Origin: a virus
Length of the DNA: 24,994 nucleotides
Reading direction: 5' to 3' (one strand)
IMG/VR virus record: IMGVR_UViG_3300042881_004318
Coordinates: 1 to 24,994 of that record
Shown here piece by piece: positions 14,157 through 20,541 of this stretch. The notes under the pieces were generated by a model. That model saw only the letters and a list, made by a program, of their open reading frames with translations, ran no database searches and was not told the DNA's origin. Position 1 is the stretch's first letter; each line of letters starts with the position of its first letter. Position numbers and translations under genes: made by a program.

Positions 14157-15269
14157 ATGTCAATTAAATTAACTGATGCTGCAAAATATGACGAGCAACT
14201 TGAGCATCAAATAGATGCGTGGAATTGGCTTCAATCCCAAATTTCCCCTGAGACCCTAGAATCTTTTGCTGTTAAGTACCGCAGTAAACCCGTTACACCT
14301 TCAGATTATTCCAATACCTGGGACGGTGTTTTACAAGCAGCAAAACAAGCTGGTGCCAAATATCCAGAAGTTGTTGCTGCTCAATGGGCACTTGAATCCG
14401 GTTGGGGTAAACACACCTCAGGTAAAAATAATTTCTTTGGCCTTAAAGGGTCTGGGTCAACTGTAAACACTCAAGAGTTTTTAAACGGTCAGTGGATAAC
14501 AATTCAAGCTGGTTTTATTGATTTTCCTGACATTGACACATGCATTTGTTACCTTGTTGATCGCTGGTATAAAGACTACGGCACTTACAAGGGTGTAAAC
14601 CGTGCCACAAGTAGAAACAACTGTGCTCAATTATTAGTCACAGAAGGATACGCTACTGATCCTGGCTATAGCACCAAGTTAATCCAGATCATGGATAAAC
14701 AACTTGGAACACCTGGTGTAGATACAGCCAATATAACAACAGCTAAAACACTGTCTGTACCTTATTTCTACCAGCTTGACAATCGGTCTGGCACGGGCTA
14801 TCGCGAGTGCTTCTCTTCAAGCTGTGCCATGATTGCTGCTTATTACAACTTGGTAAAATTGGATGACGAATACAATAAAATTCGTGCTAAGTACGGAGAC
14901 ACAACAAATAAAGATGCTCAGCTAGCAGCTTTGCGATCCCTGGGGCTCAAGGCAACTTTTATCACCAATGGCAATTCAGCATTACTGGAAAATGAAATTC
15001 GCAACGGTAGGCCAGTAGCCGTTGGTTGGCTGCACCACGGAAATGTCAAGCAACCTACGGGTGGTGGGCACTGGACCTGTTGTATTGGTTTTACAGCTGA
15101 CGCTTTTATCCATAACGATCCCAATGGTGAGGCTGATATGGTAAACGGCAACTACATCAGTACTTCTGCGGCAAAAGGAAAAGGCGTTAAATACAGTAAA
15201 AAAAATTGGCTGCCTCGATGGGAATGCGATGGCAGTAGCACGGGCTGGGCAATTATTGTATCAAAATGA
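14157..15269 (+). CDS. Two-domain lysin: glucosaminidase plus C39-like cysteine peptidase
   Basis: This 370-residue protein has two enzyme-like parts. Residues about 50-185 match the glucosaminidase/FlgJ-type domain: the likely catalytic Glu80 in WALESGWGKH, then KNNFFGLKG, and a C-terminal TKLIQIMDKQLG. After a linker (185-200), residues 200-370 match papain-like C39-type peptidases: VPYFYQLDNRSGTGYRECFSSSCAMI with Cys218 the likely nucleophile, His305 in GGGHWTC and Asp321 in HNDPNG. The first would cut the glycan strand and the second could cut a peptide bond in peptidoglycan. No signal peptide is seen. It follows the propeller genes and precedes a 53-aa ORF (ATGA overlap) and the convergent holin-like gene, so it may be the endolysin or a tail-tip enzyme. 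Confidence 0.82.
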   Translation: MSIKLTDAAKYDEQLEHQIDAWNWLQSQISPETLESFAVKYRSKPVTPSDYSNTWDGVLQAAKQAGAKYPEVVAAQWALESGWGKHTSGKNNFFGLKGSGSTVNTQEFLNGQWITIQAGFIDFPDIDTCICYLVDRWYKDYGTYKGVNRATSRNNCAQLLVTEGYATDPGYSTKLIQIMDKQLGTPGVDTANITTAKTLSVPYFYQLDNRSGTGYRECFSSSCAMIAAYYNLVKLDDEYNKIRAKYGDTTNKDAQLAALRSLGLKATFITNGNSALLENEIRNGRPVAVGWLHHGNVKQPTGGGHWTCCIGFTADAFIHNDPNGEADMVNGNYISTSAAKGKGVKYSKKNWLPRWECDGSSTGWAIIVSK

Positions 15270-15427
15270 AATGTAATAAAGATTTAAAGATTCGCGTCAA
15301 TATCTGCTGGATAGTTGGCAACGAAAAAAAGTGCGCAACCCTCAATAAAGAAGAGGCTTACGCAACTAGAAAATGGGTGGAAGACAACGATGGTGTTGTG
15401 TTCTGGAGCCAGGTGCTACCTGATTAA
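15266..15427 (+). CDS. Small unknown protein coupled to the lysin
   Basis: This 53-residue ORF begins MKCNKDLKIRVNICWIVGNE and ends WSQVLPD. Its ATG overlaps the lysin stop as ATGA, the standard coupled arrangement. It contains three Cys (3, 14, 23), three Trp and a KEEAYATRKWV helix. The whole looks like a compact folded domain. There is no membrane segment, so it is not a holin. Its last base at 15427 abuts the end of the convergent holin-like gene at 15428. No family name is recognised. Confidence 0.7.
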   Translation: MKCNKDLKIRVNICWIVGNEKKCATLNKEEAYATRKWVEDNDGVVFWSQVLPD

Positions 15428-15592
15428 TCAGCGTTGTTTGGCGCGACCGATCACCAAGCCACCAATTTCAATCAACCTGTACAGCTTACGCACGAGCTTA
15501 TCGTCTTTAGGGGTGGGGGTAAGGGCCACGATTGCTGAACAAGCAGCGTGAATAGCAAGGGCGACTTCAAAATACTGGTTAATGTGGGCCAT
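15428..15592 (-). CDS. Small holin-like phage protein
   Basis: This 54-residue ORF opens with ATG at 15592 (MAHINQYFEVALAIHAACSA). It has a moderately hydrophobic N-terminal helix (10-24), then a conserved-looking TPTPKDDKLVRKLYRLIEIGG and a basic end GRAKQR. Short proteins of this plan (hydrophobic segment, TPTPxDD, then YRxIE) are common in phages near lysis genes and are often labelled holin-like. The hydrophobic parts are weak for a true transmembrane span, so a membrane role is uncertain. Position next to the lysin supports it. It is transcribed convergently with the lysin and its 53-aa partner, so it would not be in the same transcript. Confidence 0.62.
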   Translation of the reverse strand: MAHINQYFEVALAIHAACSAIVALTPTPKDDKLVRKLYRLIEIGGLVIGRAKQR

Positions 15593-15620
15593 GGTTATTA
15601 GGTGTTTTCTTTATTCTAGT

Positions 15621-16037
15621 TTATTTACCATACAAGAAATATTTAAATTCGTTATTAACAATCCAATTATCATCTTCATGTTTTATAAACCATTTACGCC
15701 AAACCCTGAATTGCTTATCAGAAACGCATGATTCACACACAACAGTAAGAAAGTCCCCCTCGGGGATTACGCACATCCATTGGCGCAGCTGGCGCACAGC
15801 AATTGCTTGCACCCTGGGACCCACCTTGCCCGTTAGTGTGTTATTCAATTGTTGAGTACGTTTGTTTTTCTTTTTATTTAACCAATCATTTATTTGATGT
15901 TTTGATTTACTGACAGCAAGTGATACCAGCCACACATATTGTTTGCCTGTTTTATACCAAGGCAACATGCGCATTTTTAAGTAGGTATTGTCTTCAAGTT
16001 TAATTGTTAGTACTTGCTTATGACGTTTAGTCTTCAT
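15621..16037 (-). CDS. Unknown basic protein (138 aa)
   Basis: The start is set at ATG 16037 (MKTKRHKQVLTIKLEDNTYL), giving an 11-nt overlap with the upstream 37-aa ORF; an ATG at 16052 would add five residues. The protein is rich in Lys, Arg and Trp (WLNKKKNKRTQQ, VRQLRQWMCVI, FRVWRKWFIKHEDD), with three Cys. The charge suggests nucleic-acid contact, but no domain is recognised. It lies between the 37-aa gene and the holin-like gene on the minus strand. Confidence 0.6.
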   Translation of the reverse strand: MKTKRHKQVLTIKLEDNTYLKMRMLPWYKTGKQYVWLVSLAVSKSKHQINDWLNKKKNKRTQQLNNTLTGKVGPRVQAIAVRQLRQWMCVIPEGDFLTVVCESCVSDKQFRVWRKWFIKHEDDNWIVNNEFKYFLYGK

Positions 16038-16140
16038 AAATACGGCACTCAAGCGCCCAGGGATTATTGTCGCAATACACTTTAAATGCTTTAGTTGGAT
16101 TGTGTTTTTTCTTAAGCAAATGCAAGATAAATTTAAACAT
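16027..16140 (-). CDS. Very small phage protein (37 aa)
   Basis: The ORF runs from ATG at 16140 to TAA at 16027. It begins MFKFILHLLKKKHNPTKA and ends VYCDNNPWALECRIYED. The C-terminal motif CDNNPWALECRIY looks conserved in type, with two Cys seven residues apart around an NPWA core; I have an impression of similar short proteins in cyanophages but cannot verify it. The stop overlaps the next gene by 11 nt, and only 4 nt separate it from the 254-aa gene upstream, so it is embedded in a coupled series. Confidence 0.6.
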   Translation of the reverse strand: MFKFILHLLKKKHNPTKAFKVYCDNNPWALECRIYED

Positions 16141-16144
16141 GTGC

Positions 16145-16909
16145 TTAGGGGCGATCAGTAAGGGGGACAAAAAGTTCTGGTAAGTGGGCATCGGGATCTC
16201 TTTCACGTTGCCATGCTTTTGTCCATTCAGCTACTGAGTGATCATGCTCTACATCTGTAGTGTAGCTGTCACTAGGCTCCAGGTCAAAATTAAACGCATC
16301 TGTGAGCGTTTCCTGAATTAAAAAGCTGCAGTCCAGATCCTCCAGCAAGATGTATGAAACAGGGGCAGAGAATTCAACAACTAAACCTAAGGTATAGTCA
16401 AGTGGCTCATTCCTGGTACTGGAAACACAGATTAAATAACTGCCTGTTTCCAAAACAAAATAAAGGTCATTACCTTTGTTAACCGTAAAACTGTTGAAGG
16501 TGTTTGCCAGATCTGAACCGGCTCCCATTACATGTCCTAAGTACGGGTAAAAAATTTCCCCATCCGCAAGCGTATAAGAAACACTATCCGCCTGAAAGAT
16601 CATCCGTCCTTCAATTGGATTTTTATTTAAGTCAAACGCAGAAACTTCAATGTAATTAGGACGAGGTCCCCCTTTGCGTGTAATAATCCAAGCAGGGCTT
16701 GTGATATTGATTTGAAACCAATGGTTCATGGTGCCACCACCAAAACCACCGTTTGAATATTGATTTGTATCTGCGCGACCAACGACCTTGTTTTCTGGTC
16801 CCAAGGAGCCACGTAATTCACGCAAAGAAGTTTCGCTAAACGTTCCAAGGACTAGCGGATTTTCTTTTGTGCGTTGACGTTGAGACGTGCTAGTTGAATA
16901 ACGGGACAT
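16145..16909 (-). CDS. Unknown, probably virion-associated protein (254 aa)
   Basis: This protein begins with a Ser/Thr/Arg-rich flexible N-terminus (MSRYSTSTSQRQRTKENP). A long beta-rich part with many aromatic and Gly residues follows (YSNGGFGGGTMNHWFQINI, then ADGEIFYPYLGHVMGAG), and it ends in an acidic tail with DHSVAEWTKAWQRERDPDAH. The pattern resembles a carbohydrate-binding or pre-peptidase-type beta-sandwich and a structural protein, but no family is identified. The gene is on the minus strand, 27 nt after the HNH-like gene. AGATAAATA lies directly before its ATG. Confidence 0.6.
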   Translation of the reverse strand: MSRYSTSTSQRQRTKENPLVLGTFSETSLRELRGSLGPENKVVGRADTNQYSNGGFGGGTMNHWFQINITSPAWIITRKGGPRPNYIEVSAFDLNKNPIEGRMIFQADSVSYTLADGEIFYPYLGHVMGAGSDLANTFNSFTVNKGNDLYFVLETGSYLICVSSTRNEPLDYTLGLVVEFSAPVSYILLEDLDCSFLIQETLTDAFNFDLEPSDSYTTDVEHDHSVAEWTKAWQRERDPDAHLPELFVPLTDRP

Positions 16910-16936
16910 TATTTATCTATTACCTATCATTCCATT

Positions 16937-17590
16937 TTACTCTTCGGTTTCTTTTAGTAATTCCGGTTTAGTGATAGAAAATTTGTACTGCCGTTTAAGA
17001 AAAGAACTGAGTGTCCCCGCTTCTTTTTGCTGGGCATAAAACACAAGTTTATTGGCTTTGAACTCTGGCTCAAAAGGAGCAATTACTTTTGGTGGCGTGG
17101 TGCGGTTAAAGCTTGACACCATGTGCAATGGGTTGAAACACTGCTTATTCCCGCATGTCCGCGTGACGCTAAGAGTGCCGACATCGCCCCAGGCGCATTG
17201 ATAAATGGCTTTGTGCAGGGTAACGTTTTCGGCTGCTTGCTTGCTGTATGCAGCACGATAAGAGGGCATGCAGACACGCTTCAGTTCTTTCTGATTTGAT
17301 CGCTTGAGATGCCAGCAGTCAACTGTTTTACCAGTCTCAATTGAGTCCCAGATTGTGGCGTATTTGTGTTTGTAGCGGGCATCAAGGTAGTTGAGGTCAA
17401 AGCCACAGATGTTTGACACGATCTTGTGGACACACTCGTAGCACCAATGTTGGTCTTGTTTGCGAATGGTGTGACCATGGGCGCAGGAGTAGCCAACGTA
17501 GTAGCCGGCCCGCTCTAGGTCATCTTCCGATAGTTTGGTTAAGTCTCCTAAGTAGTGAAAGGAGACTACAGTTTCAATTACTTTTGCCAT
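16937..17590 (-). CDS. HNH/His-Me-finger zinc-loop protein, possibly not a nuclease
   Basis: This 217-residue protein has two zinc-site candidates. Cys36, His40, Cys50 and Cys53 (CAHGH, CYEC) could form a ribbon. Cys146-x4-Cys151-x4-His156 (CGNKQCFNPLH) is the zinc loop of I-PpoI-type His-Me finger endonucleases. In I-PpoI the catalytic His lies two residues before the first Cys of this loop; here that position is Arg144 (TRTCG), so the catalytic residue appears absent unless another His replaces it. It may be an inactive homing endonuclease or a DNA-binding regulator. It is followed 27 nt downstream by the 254-aa gene and preceded by another HNH-type gene. Confidence 0.65.
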   Translation of the reverse strand: MAKVIETVVSFHYLGDLTKLSEDDLERAGYYVGYSCAHGHTIRKQDQHWCYECVHKIVSNICGFDLNYLDARYKHKYATIWDSIETGKTVDCWHLKRSNQKELKRVCMPSYRAAYSKQAAENVTLHKAIYQCAWGDVGTLSVTRTCGNKQCFNPLHMVSSFNRTTPPKVIAPFEPEFKANKLVFYAQQKEAGTLSSFLKRQYKFSITKPELLKETEE

Positions 17591-17619
17591 TTTTAAAAAA
17601 CGGTTTTAAATTTAGAACC

Positions 17620-17976
17620 TTAAAAAGATTCGCGTTTAGTTTGACGCTTGTTAGTTTTTTTTCGCTCAAAAAGAGTTAAGCGTTTGCGGTTGTCTTTTTC
17701 TGGATTGTCGCTGCCATGCATGACGTCAAAGTTGCCGGGATCCTTGCCGGTCCGCAGGTAGTAAACAATGCGATGGGCGTGAAACTGGTCACCATTCATG
17801 CGAATGACGTAGTACTGACCAGTGCTATTCCACTTGCCAGCCATGTCACCAGCCTTGTGTCGACCCGTGGTTTCGCGCCACTCAAGGGCACTGGGGTATT
17901 TGAGGGATAATTTGAGCCTGGCTCTGAGGTACCAGAGGGGTAAAAGCTGCTTGTACTCTCGCGCCATGCCTTTCAT
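17620..17976 (-). CDS. HNH_3-type endonuclease-like protein
   Basis: This 118-residue protein has a core resembling HNH_3 homing endonucleases: GQYYVIRMNGDQFHAHRIVY, then YYLRTGKDPGNFDVMHGSDNPEKDN, where the usual form is HRLVYELHTGE, then VDHiDGNpxNNRLSNLR. The first His is in FDVMHGSDN, and the asparagines NP and DN match later positions, although the usual VDH is VMH. It ends in a very basic tail (KKTNKRQTKRESF). ATG at 17976 or 17967 is possible (MKGMARE). It lies 14 nt or 23 nt from a well-formed TTGACA-18-TATAGT promoter, making it the first gene of the minus-strand block. Confidence 0.65.
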   Translation of the reverse strand: MKGMAREYKQLLPLWYLRARLKLSLKYPSALEWRETTGRHKAGDMAGKWNSTGQYYVIRMNGDQFHAHRIVYYLRTGKDPGNFDVMHGSDNPEKDNRKRLTLFERKKTNKRQTKRESF

Positions 17977-17989
17977 AGTTGGATATCCG

Positions 17990-18019
17990 ACTATAGGCGC
18001 TGCACGCGAGGCTTGTCAA
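17990..18019 (-). promoter_or_regulatory. Sigma70-type promoter for the HNH gene block
   Basis: On the minus strand a perfect TTGACA (18014-18019) and TATAGT (17990-17995) are separated by 18 nt. TATAGT continues as TATAGTCGGA. Transcription would start near 17983, giving a 7-16 nt leader to the ATG at 17976 or 17967. This is the best match to a host-type promoter in the window and points to expression by unmodified host polymerase, likely early. Confidence 0.65.
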
Positions 18020-18040
18020 GCGCAGAAAATGGTTGTTTTT

Positions 18041-18103
18041 TCCGACTATACATGCATTTTATCTTTTATATAACCAGGATTACATTTTGGTCCATTTTGT
18101 AAT
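18041..18103 (-). promoter_or_regulatory. Palindrome-activated promoter module, minus copy
   Basis: Read on the minus strand: an ATTACA...TGTAAT palindrome (18079-18103), two bases, TGGTTATATAA, then TATAGTCGGAAAA with TATAGT at 18045-18050. The right arm AAAATGTAAT is 28 nt from TATAGT. The same order and spacing occur in the divergent plus copy at 18186-18252. There is no clear -35 box, so a phage activator bound to the palindrome is the natural reading. Confidence 0.5.
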
Positions 18104-18125
18104 GATGCTCCACCTGGGTGCCTTG

Positions 18126-18182
18126 TATAATCGGAATCTCAACCCCGTCTCAAACTTGTCTCACCACACAGGTATAATCGGA
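18126..18182 (+). promoter_or_regulatory. Two further TATAATCGGA elements
   Basis: GTATAATCGGAA occurs at 18125-18136 and again at 18172-18183, 47 nt apart on the plus strand. Both contain a perfect TATAAT followed by CGGA, as in the other three elements of this region. Neither has the palindrome at the 28-nt distance seen for the two modules, and neither has a good -35 box. They may be promoters of a different strength class or binding sites. Confidence 0.4.
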
Positions 18183-18185
18183 AAA

Positions 18186-18252
18186 CATTACACTTTTGCT
18201 CAAAATGTAATGTTGGTTATGTAAGGTTTAGAACGGCGGTATAGTCGGAAAA
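18186..18252 (+). promoter_or_regulatory. Palindrome-activated promoter module, plus copy
   Basis: A near-perfect inverted repeat at 18186-18212 (CATTACA-C-TTTTG / CAAAATGTAATG) is followed by two bases, TGGTTATGTAA and TATAGTCGGAAAA with TATAGT at 18240-18245. There are exactly 28 nt between AAAATGTAAT and TATAGT, as in the minus-strand copy. No plus-strand gene follows, so the transcript, if any, is non-coding or antisense to the glycosyltransferase gene. Confidence 0.5.
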
Positions 18253-18365
18253 TTTAACCCCCTACATTTCGCCCAACGTTTCTTATCCGTACCAACTCCG
18301 CATAAAATCCCCATCCCTTGGTACAAACCAACTGTTTTTCCTGTATTCATCAGTCTCATCACCCA

Positions 18366-18393
18366 ATAAAAAGCCCCCGCCAAAGCAGGGGCT
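18366..18393 (-). terminator. Rho-independent terminator after the glycosyltransferase gene
   Basis: On the minus strand AGCCCC (18393-18388) pairs with GGGGCT (18377-18372) around a 10-base loop and is followed by TTTTTATT. It lies 21 nt past the stop at 18414. It closes the long minus-strand replication and modification block. Confidence 0.8.
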
Positions 18394-18413
18394 CTTGTCT
18401 CACCAATATCAAC

Positions 18414-19709
18414 TCACTTGCCAAGGCGTTTCTTCTTTCGCTTGCTACGTGGCTCAGGTGCCTTCTGCTGAGCAGACTCCCTCATGTCATGGGCAGTGCC
18501 ATAGGAGCCATCCAGAACCTCCTGGAACAGCCCTGAGAACTGAGGTGCGATGTTGTCCCAGTCGTAGTAGGAGGAGGTGGCACGCTCGTAGCAGAGGCGT
18601 GCAGTCTCATCAAGCTTCTCACGGTTCTCGTATAGATCCGTCAAGATTTCAGCGAGGTGATCAGAGGAAGGGCATGGCATTTCCCGTGCGTAGTTCGTAT
18701 CCACATCAACGTGGTCGCAGCGGATCAGGCGTCCAGCACCCTCAAAGATCTCCTTACATGACGTATGGTCGGGCACCACCTGAGCAACGCGGCAACCAGC
18801 GTGTTCATGGTTGACCAAACCGTGGCCCTCACCCTTGCAAGTGTTGACGCCCACATCGGCTGCGTTGTAGATGGCATTAAGGACATCCACCTCCACATTG
18901 GGAGGCCCATCCGTTTGTGCGGTAAGGATGATGCGTCCATTGGGATCAATCCCTTCTCGCCTCATGGCCCTAGCAAACATGGGCATCAAGTCCCAACCTT
19001 GATCCTTGAGTCCCATATGTAGATACAGTTGCGTATCTGGTTTGTCCTTAGCAAACTTGGCAAAACCTTCAACCGTAATATCGATTCGTTTACGGAATTG
19101 GTTGCGGTTACCGTTGAACACCACAAAGATGTCATCCGATAAACCAAGCCGTTTACGAGCATCACTCTTATCCATGGGATAGAACTGACCCTTGGTGACG
19201 CCGTGAGGAATCACAGCGACAGGCTTCTGGTAGCCAGCGGCCACAATTTCTTTTGCGCCAAATTCCGTATAACAAATGGACGCATCCCATTCGTTCATGG
19301 TCTCAAGGATGCAACCAGTCCAGCCGTAGCTGTCCATGGGGTAGTACCCAATAAACTTAAAGGCACCAGTCTTATGGATGTCTTGGATCTGACGATACAA
19401 CTCATTCAGAATCCACAGATCATTCATGATGAAGATGAGATCTGGTTTCTCTTTCTCTACAATCTCCCTGATGCGTTGCTCACCAAAGGGTGCGGTCTGG
19501 TATCGATTGGACGACGGATAAATCAAATACTTATCACAGAGCGGATGTGGGTCACCCCACCAGTTATTACCAAGCACCACAACTTCATAGTCATCACAAA
19601 GACGCTCAAGCACATTTTCCGTGACACGAGCAAATCCGGTCTTGGCAATGATGTCACCGGACCAGAGCAGTTTAGGACGTTTTGTTTTTTTCAAGATACT
19701 CAATTGCAT
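18414..19709 (-). CDS. GT4-type glycosyltransferase
   Basis: This 431-residue protein transfers a sugar from a nucleotide-sugar donor to an unknown acceptor. The GT-B fold pattern is visible: an N-terminal domain beginning LLWSGDIIAKTGFARVTENV, IGYYPMDSYGW in the middle, then the donor domain with FNGNRNQFRKRID (Arg/Lys contacts to the diphosphate, about 198-210) and the EX7E motif Glu294-GHGLVNH-Glu302. The basic C-terminus (RSKRKKKRLGK) is short and flexible. The start (MQLSILKK) overlaps the upstream endonuclease-like gene by 38 nt; TTG at 19694 would reduce this to 23. It could modify phage DNA, virion protein or a host glycan; the sequence does not tell which. Confidence 0.82.
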   Translation of the reverse strand: MQLSILKKTKRPKLLWSGDIIAKTGFARVTENVLERLCDDYEVVVLGNNWWGDPHPLCDKYLIYPSSNRYQTAPFGEQRIREIVEKEKPDLIFIMNDLWILNELYRQIQDIHKTGAFKFIGYYPMDSYGWTGCILETMNEWDASICYTEFGAKEIVAAGYQKPVAVIPHGVTKGQFYPMDKSDARKRLGLSDDIFVVFNGNRNQFRKRIDITVEGFAKFAKDKPDTQLYLHMGLKDQGWDLMPMFARAMRREGIDPNGRIILTAQTDGPPNVEVDVLNAIYNAADVGVNTCKGEGHGLVNHEHAGCRVAQVVPDHTSCKEIFEGAGRLIRCDHVDVDTNYAREMPCPSSDHLAEILTDLYENREKLDETARLCYERATSSYYDWDNIAPQFSGLFQEVLDGSYGTAHDMRESAQQKAPEPRSKRKKKRLGK

Positions 19710-20127
19710 TTCTAAAATAATCTACATCATCTTTGAAATAACCAAGGCCAAGGTTGCATGTTGAACAAAGGACTCCTCTTACTTTGTTAGTTTCATGGCA
19801 ATGATCTACATGCCAATCCTTTGCTCCTGGACTTTTTGTTTTGCAAATTGCGCAACAATGTCCTTGTTTGGCTAGCAGGTTATTTCTTTCTTCAAGTGTT
19901 ACCCCGTAAAGGCGCATTAGATTACCGGACTTTCTTTTGTCTGCGTTGTTTTCTTTCCACTCTTTTGCTTTATTTTTAGTACATTCTTTACAGATATAAG
20001 AAAGATACCCCACCCTCCTGCTGGGACCATTTTTTTTGGACGCATAGAACTCAGCGGCTTTTTTAATAACCTTGCAACAGTTGCATTGCTTTTGCGTCAA
20101 GGGCTCGGTTCGCTTGGGCCACGCCAT
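19672..20127 (-). CDS. Endonuclease VII-like HNH nuclease
   Basis: This 151-residue protein has a C-terminal part resembling T4 endonuclease VII (gp49), which resolves branched DNA. It has CCAIC (91-95), HVDHCHETNKVRGVLCSTCN (106-125) with the DH-H catalytic pattern, and paired Cys for zinc. T4 gp49 has HLDHDHELNG, then KVRGLLCNLCN. The N-terminus adds another zinc-type set (Cys15, Cys18, Cys46, Cys49). Free-standing members in phages often act as homing endonucleases, so a resolvase role is not assured. Its end overlaps the glycosyltransferase start by 38 nt, unusually long here, and a terminator-like hairpin separates it from speD upstream. Confidence 0.78.
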   Translation of the reverse strand: MAWPKRTEPLTQKQCNCCKVIKKAAEFYASKKNGPSRRVGYLSYICKECTKNKAKEWKENNADKRKSGNLMRLYGVTLEERNNLLAKQGHCCAICKTKSPGAKDWHVDHCHETNKVRGVLCSTCNLGLGYFKDDVDYFRNAIEYLEKNKTS

Positions 20128-20135
20128 TTACTTAA

Positions 20136-20169
20136 TGTCAAAAAACCATTGTAACAGTTTACTGGTTTT
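20136..20169 (-). terminator. Possible AT-rich terminator after speD
   Basis: On the minus strand AAAACCA and TGGTTTT pair, with an inner GTAA/TTAC stem around ACTG and a two-base bulge, followed by a continued T run. It begins 12 nt after the speD stop. The stem is AT-rich and so weak; it could reduce rather than stop read-through into the endonuclease gene. Confidence 0.4.
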
Positions 20170-20181
20170 GTTGACTTTTAA

Positions 20182-20541
20182 CTATACAGAAGTGCAAGGA
20201 GTTGTTGATCGTACTAATTCTTTTTGTTCGGCTATTTCCGCCTTGAGTTTTGTTTTTAAAAACTCAGCTGCTCGATGCGTTTGTGTTGTATCACCACAGG
20301 TGTACAAATCGATTGCCGCATACCCAATCTCTGGCCAAGTGTGCACACTTGCATGGGACTCAGCCAACAATGCAAGCAGCGTCACGCCTTGCGGCTCAAA
20401 TTTTTCACCAATGATCCGTAGGATATTGGCTTTAGCCATGACAAGAGAAGCCTCAAGCAATCGTTGAAGCTCCTCATAATCATTCAAAACCTCTGGGTTA
20501 CACCCATAGAGATCTAAGATTAAATGGCGGCCGTTGCTCAC
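20182..20541 (-). CDS. speD: S-adenosylmethionine decarboxylase proenzyme
   Basis: This 119-residue protein makes decarboxylated S-adenosylmethionine, the aminopropyl donor for spermidine. It matches the prokaryotic SpeD class that self-cleaves: LLAESHASVHTWPE places the cleavage between Glu61 and Ser62, with Ser62 becoming the pyruvoyl group. His67 and Cys82 (DLYTCG) match the catalytic His and Cys. The length is typical. The start is GTG at 20541 inside GTGA, overlapping the primase stop by 4 nt, so the two are translated together. SpeD genes are known in marine cyanophages and may adjust polyamines for DNA packing or host photosystem use; that link is inference. Confidence 0.9.
   Translation of the reverse strand: MSNGRHLILDLYGCNPEVLNDYEELQRLLEASLVMAKANILRIIGEKFEPQGVTLLALLAESHASVHTWPEIGYAAIDLYTCGDTTQTHRAAEFLKTKLKAEIAEQKELVRSTTPCTSV

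Larger units (their letters stand above)
17977..18413. other. Gene-free control region
   Basis: This 437-base stretch has no convincing gene on either strand. It contains five TATARTCGGA elements: minus strand at 17986-17995 and 18041-18050; plus strand at 18126-18135, 18173-18182 and 18240-18249. It also holds two palindromes, a TTGACA box on the minus strand and a terminator hairpin near its right end. It separates the minus-strand block ending at 15428 from the one ending at 18414. It is the densest collection of regulatory-looking sequence in the window. Confidence 0.85.

Noticed and set aside
15315-15551. 78-aa plus-strand frame starting at TTG
   Set aside because: It overlaps two better small genes (15266-15427 plus, 15428-15592 minus) in other frames and uses a weak start. 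Its translation has no protein-like pattern.
4910-16920. TAAATA-type boxes before several genes as T4-like late promoters (5000-5007, 7254-7264, 15621-15628, 16910-16917)
   Set aside because: The region is AT-rich, the boxes sit at varying distances from starts (one touches the ATG, one overlaps a stop codon), and no flanking consensus is shared, so chance is not excluded.
18186-18212. The inverted repeat as a transcription terminator
   Set aside because: It lacks GC pairs and a T run, sits upstream of a -10 box, and its spacing is conserved with the other palindrome, so an operator is a better reading.
18395-18814. 139-aa plus-strand frame at the end of the glycosyltransferase gene
   Set aside because: It is the antisense of a clear glycosyltransferase reading frame, with a Pro/Arg/Gln/Ser-rich composition typical of shadow frames.
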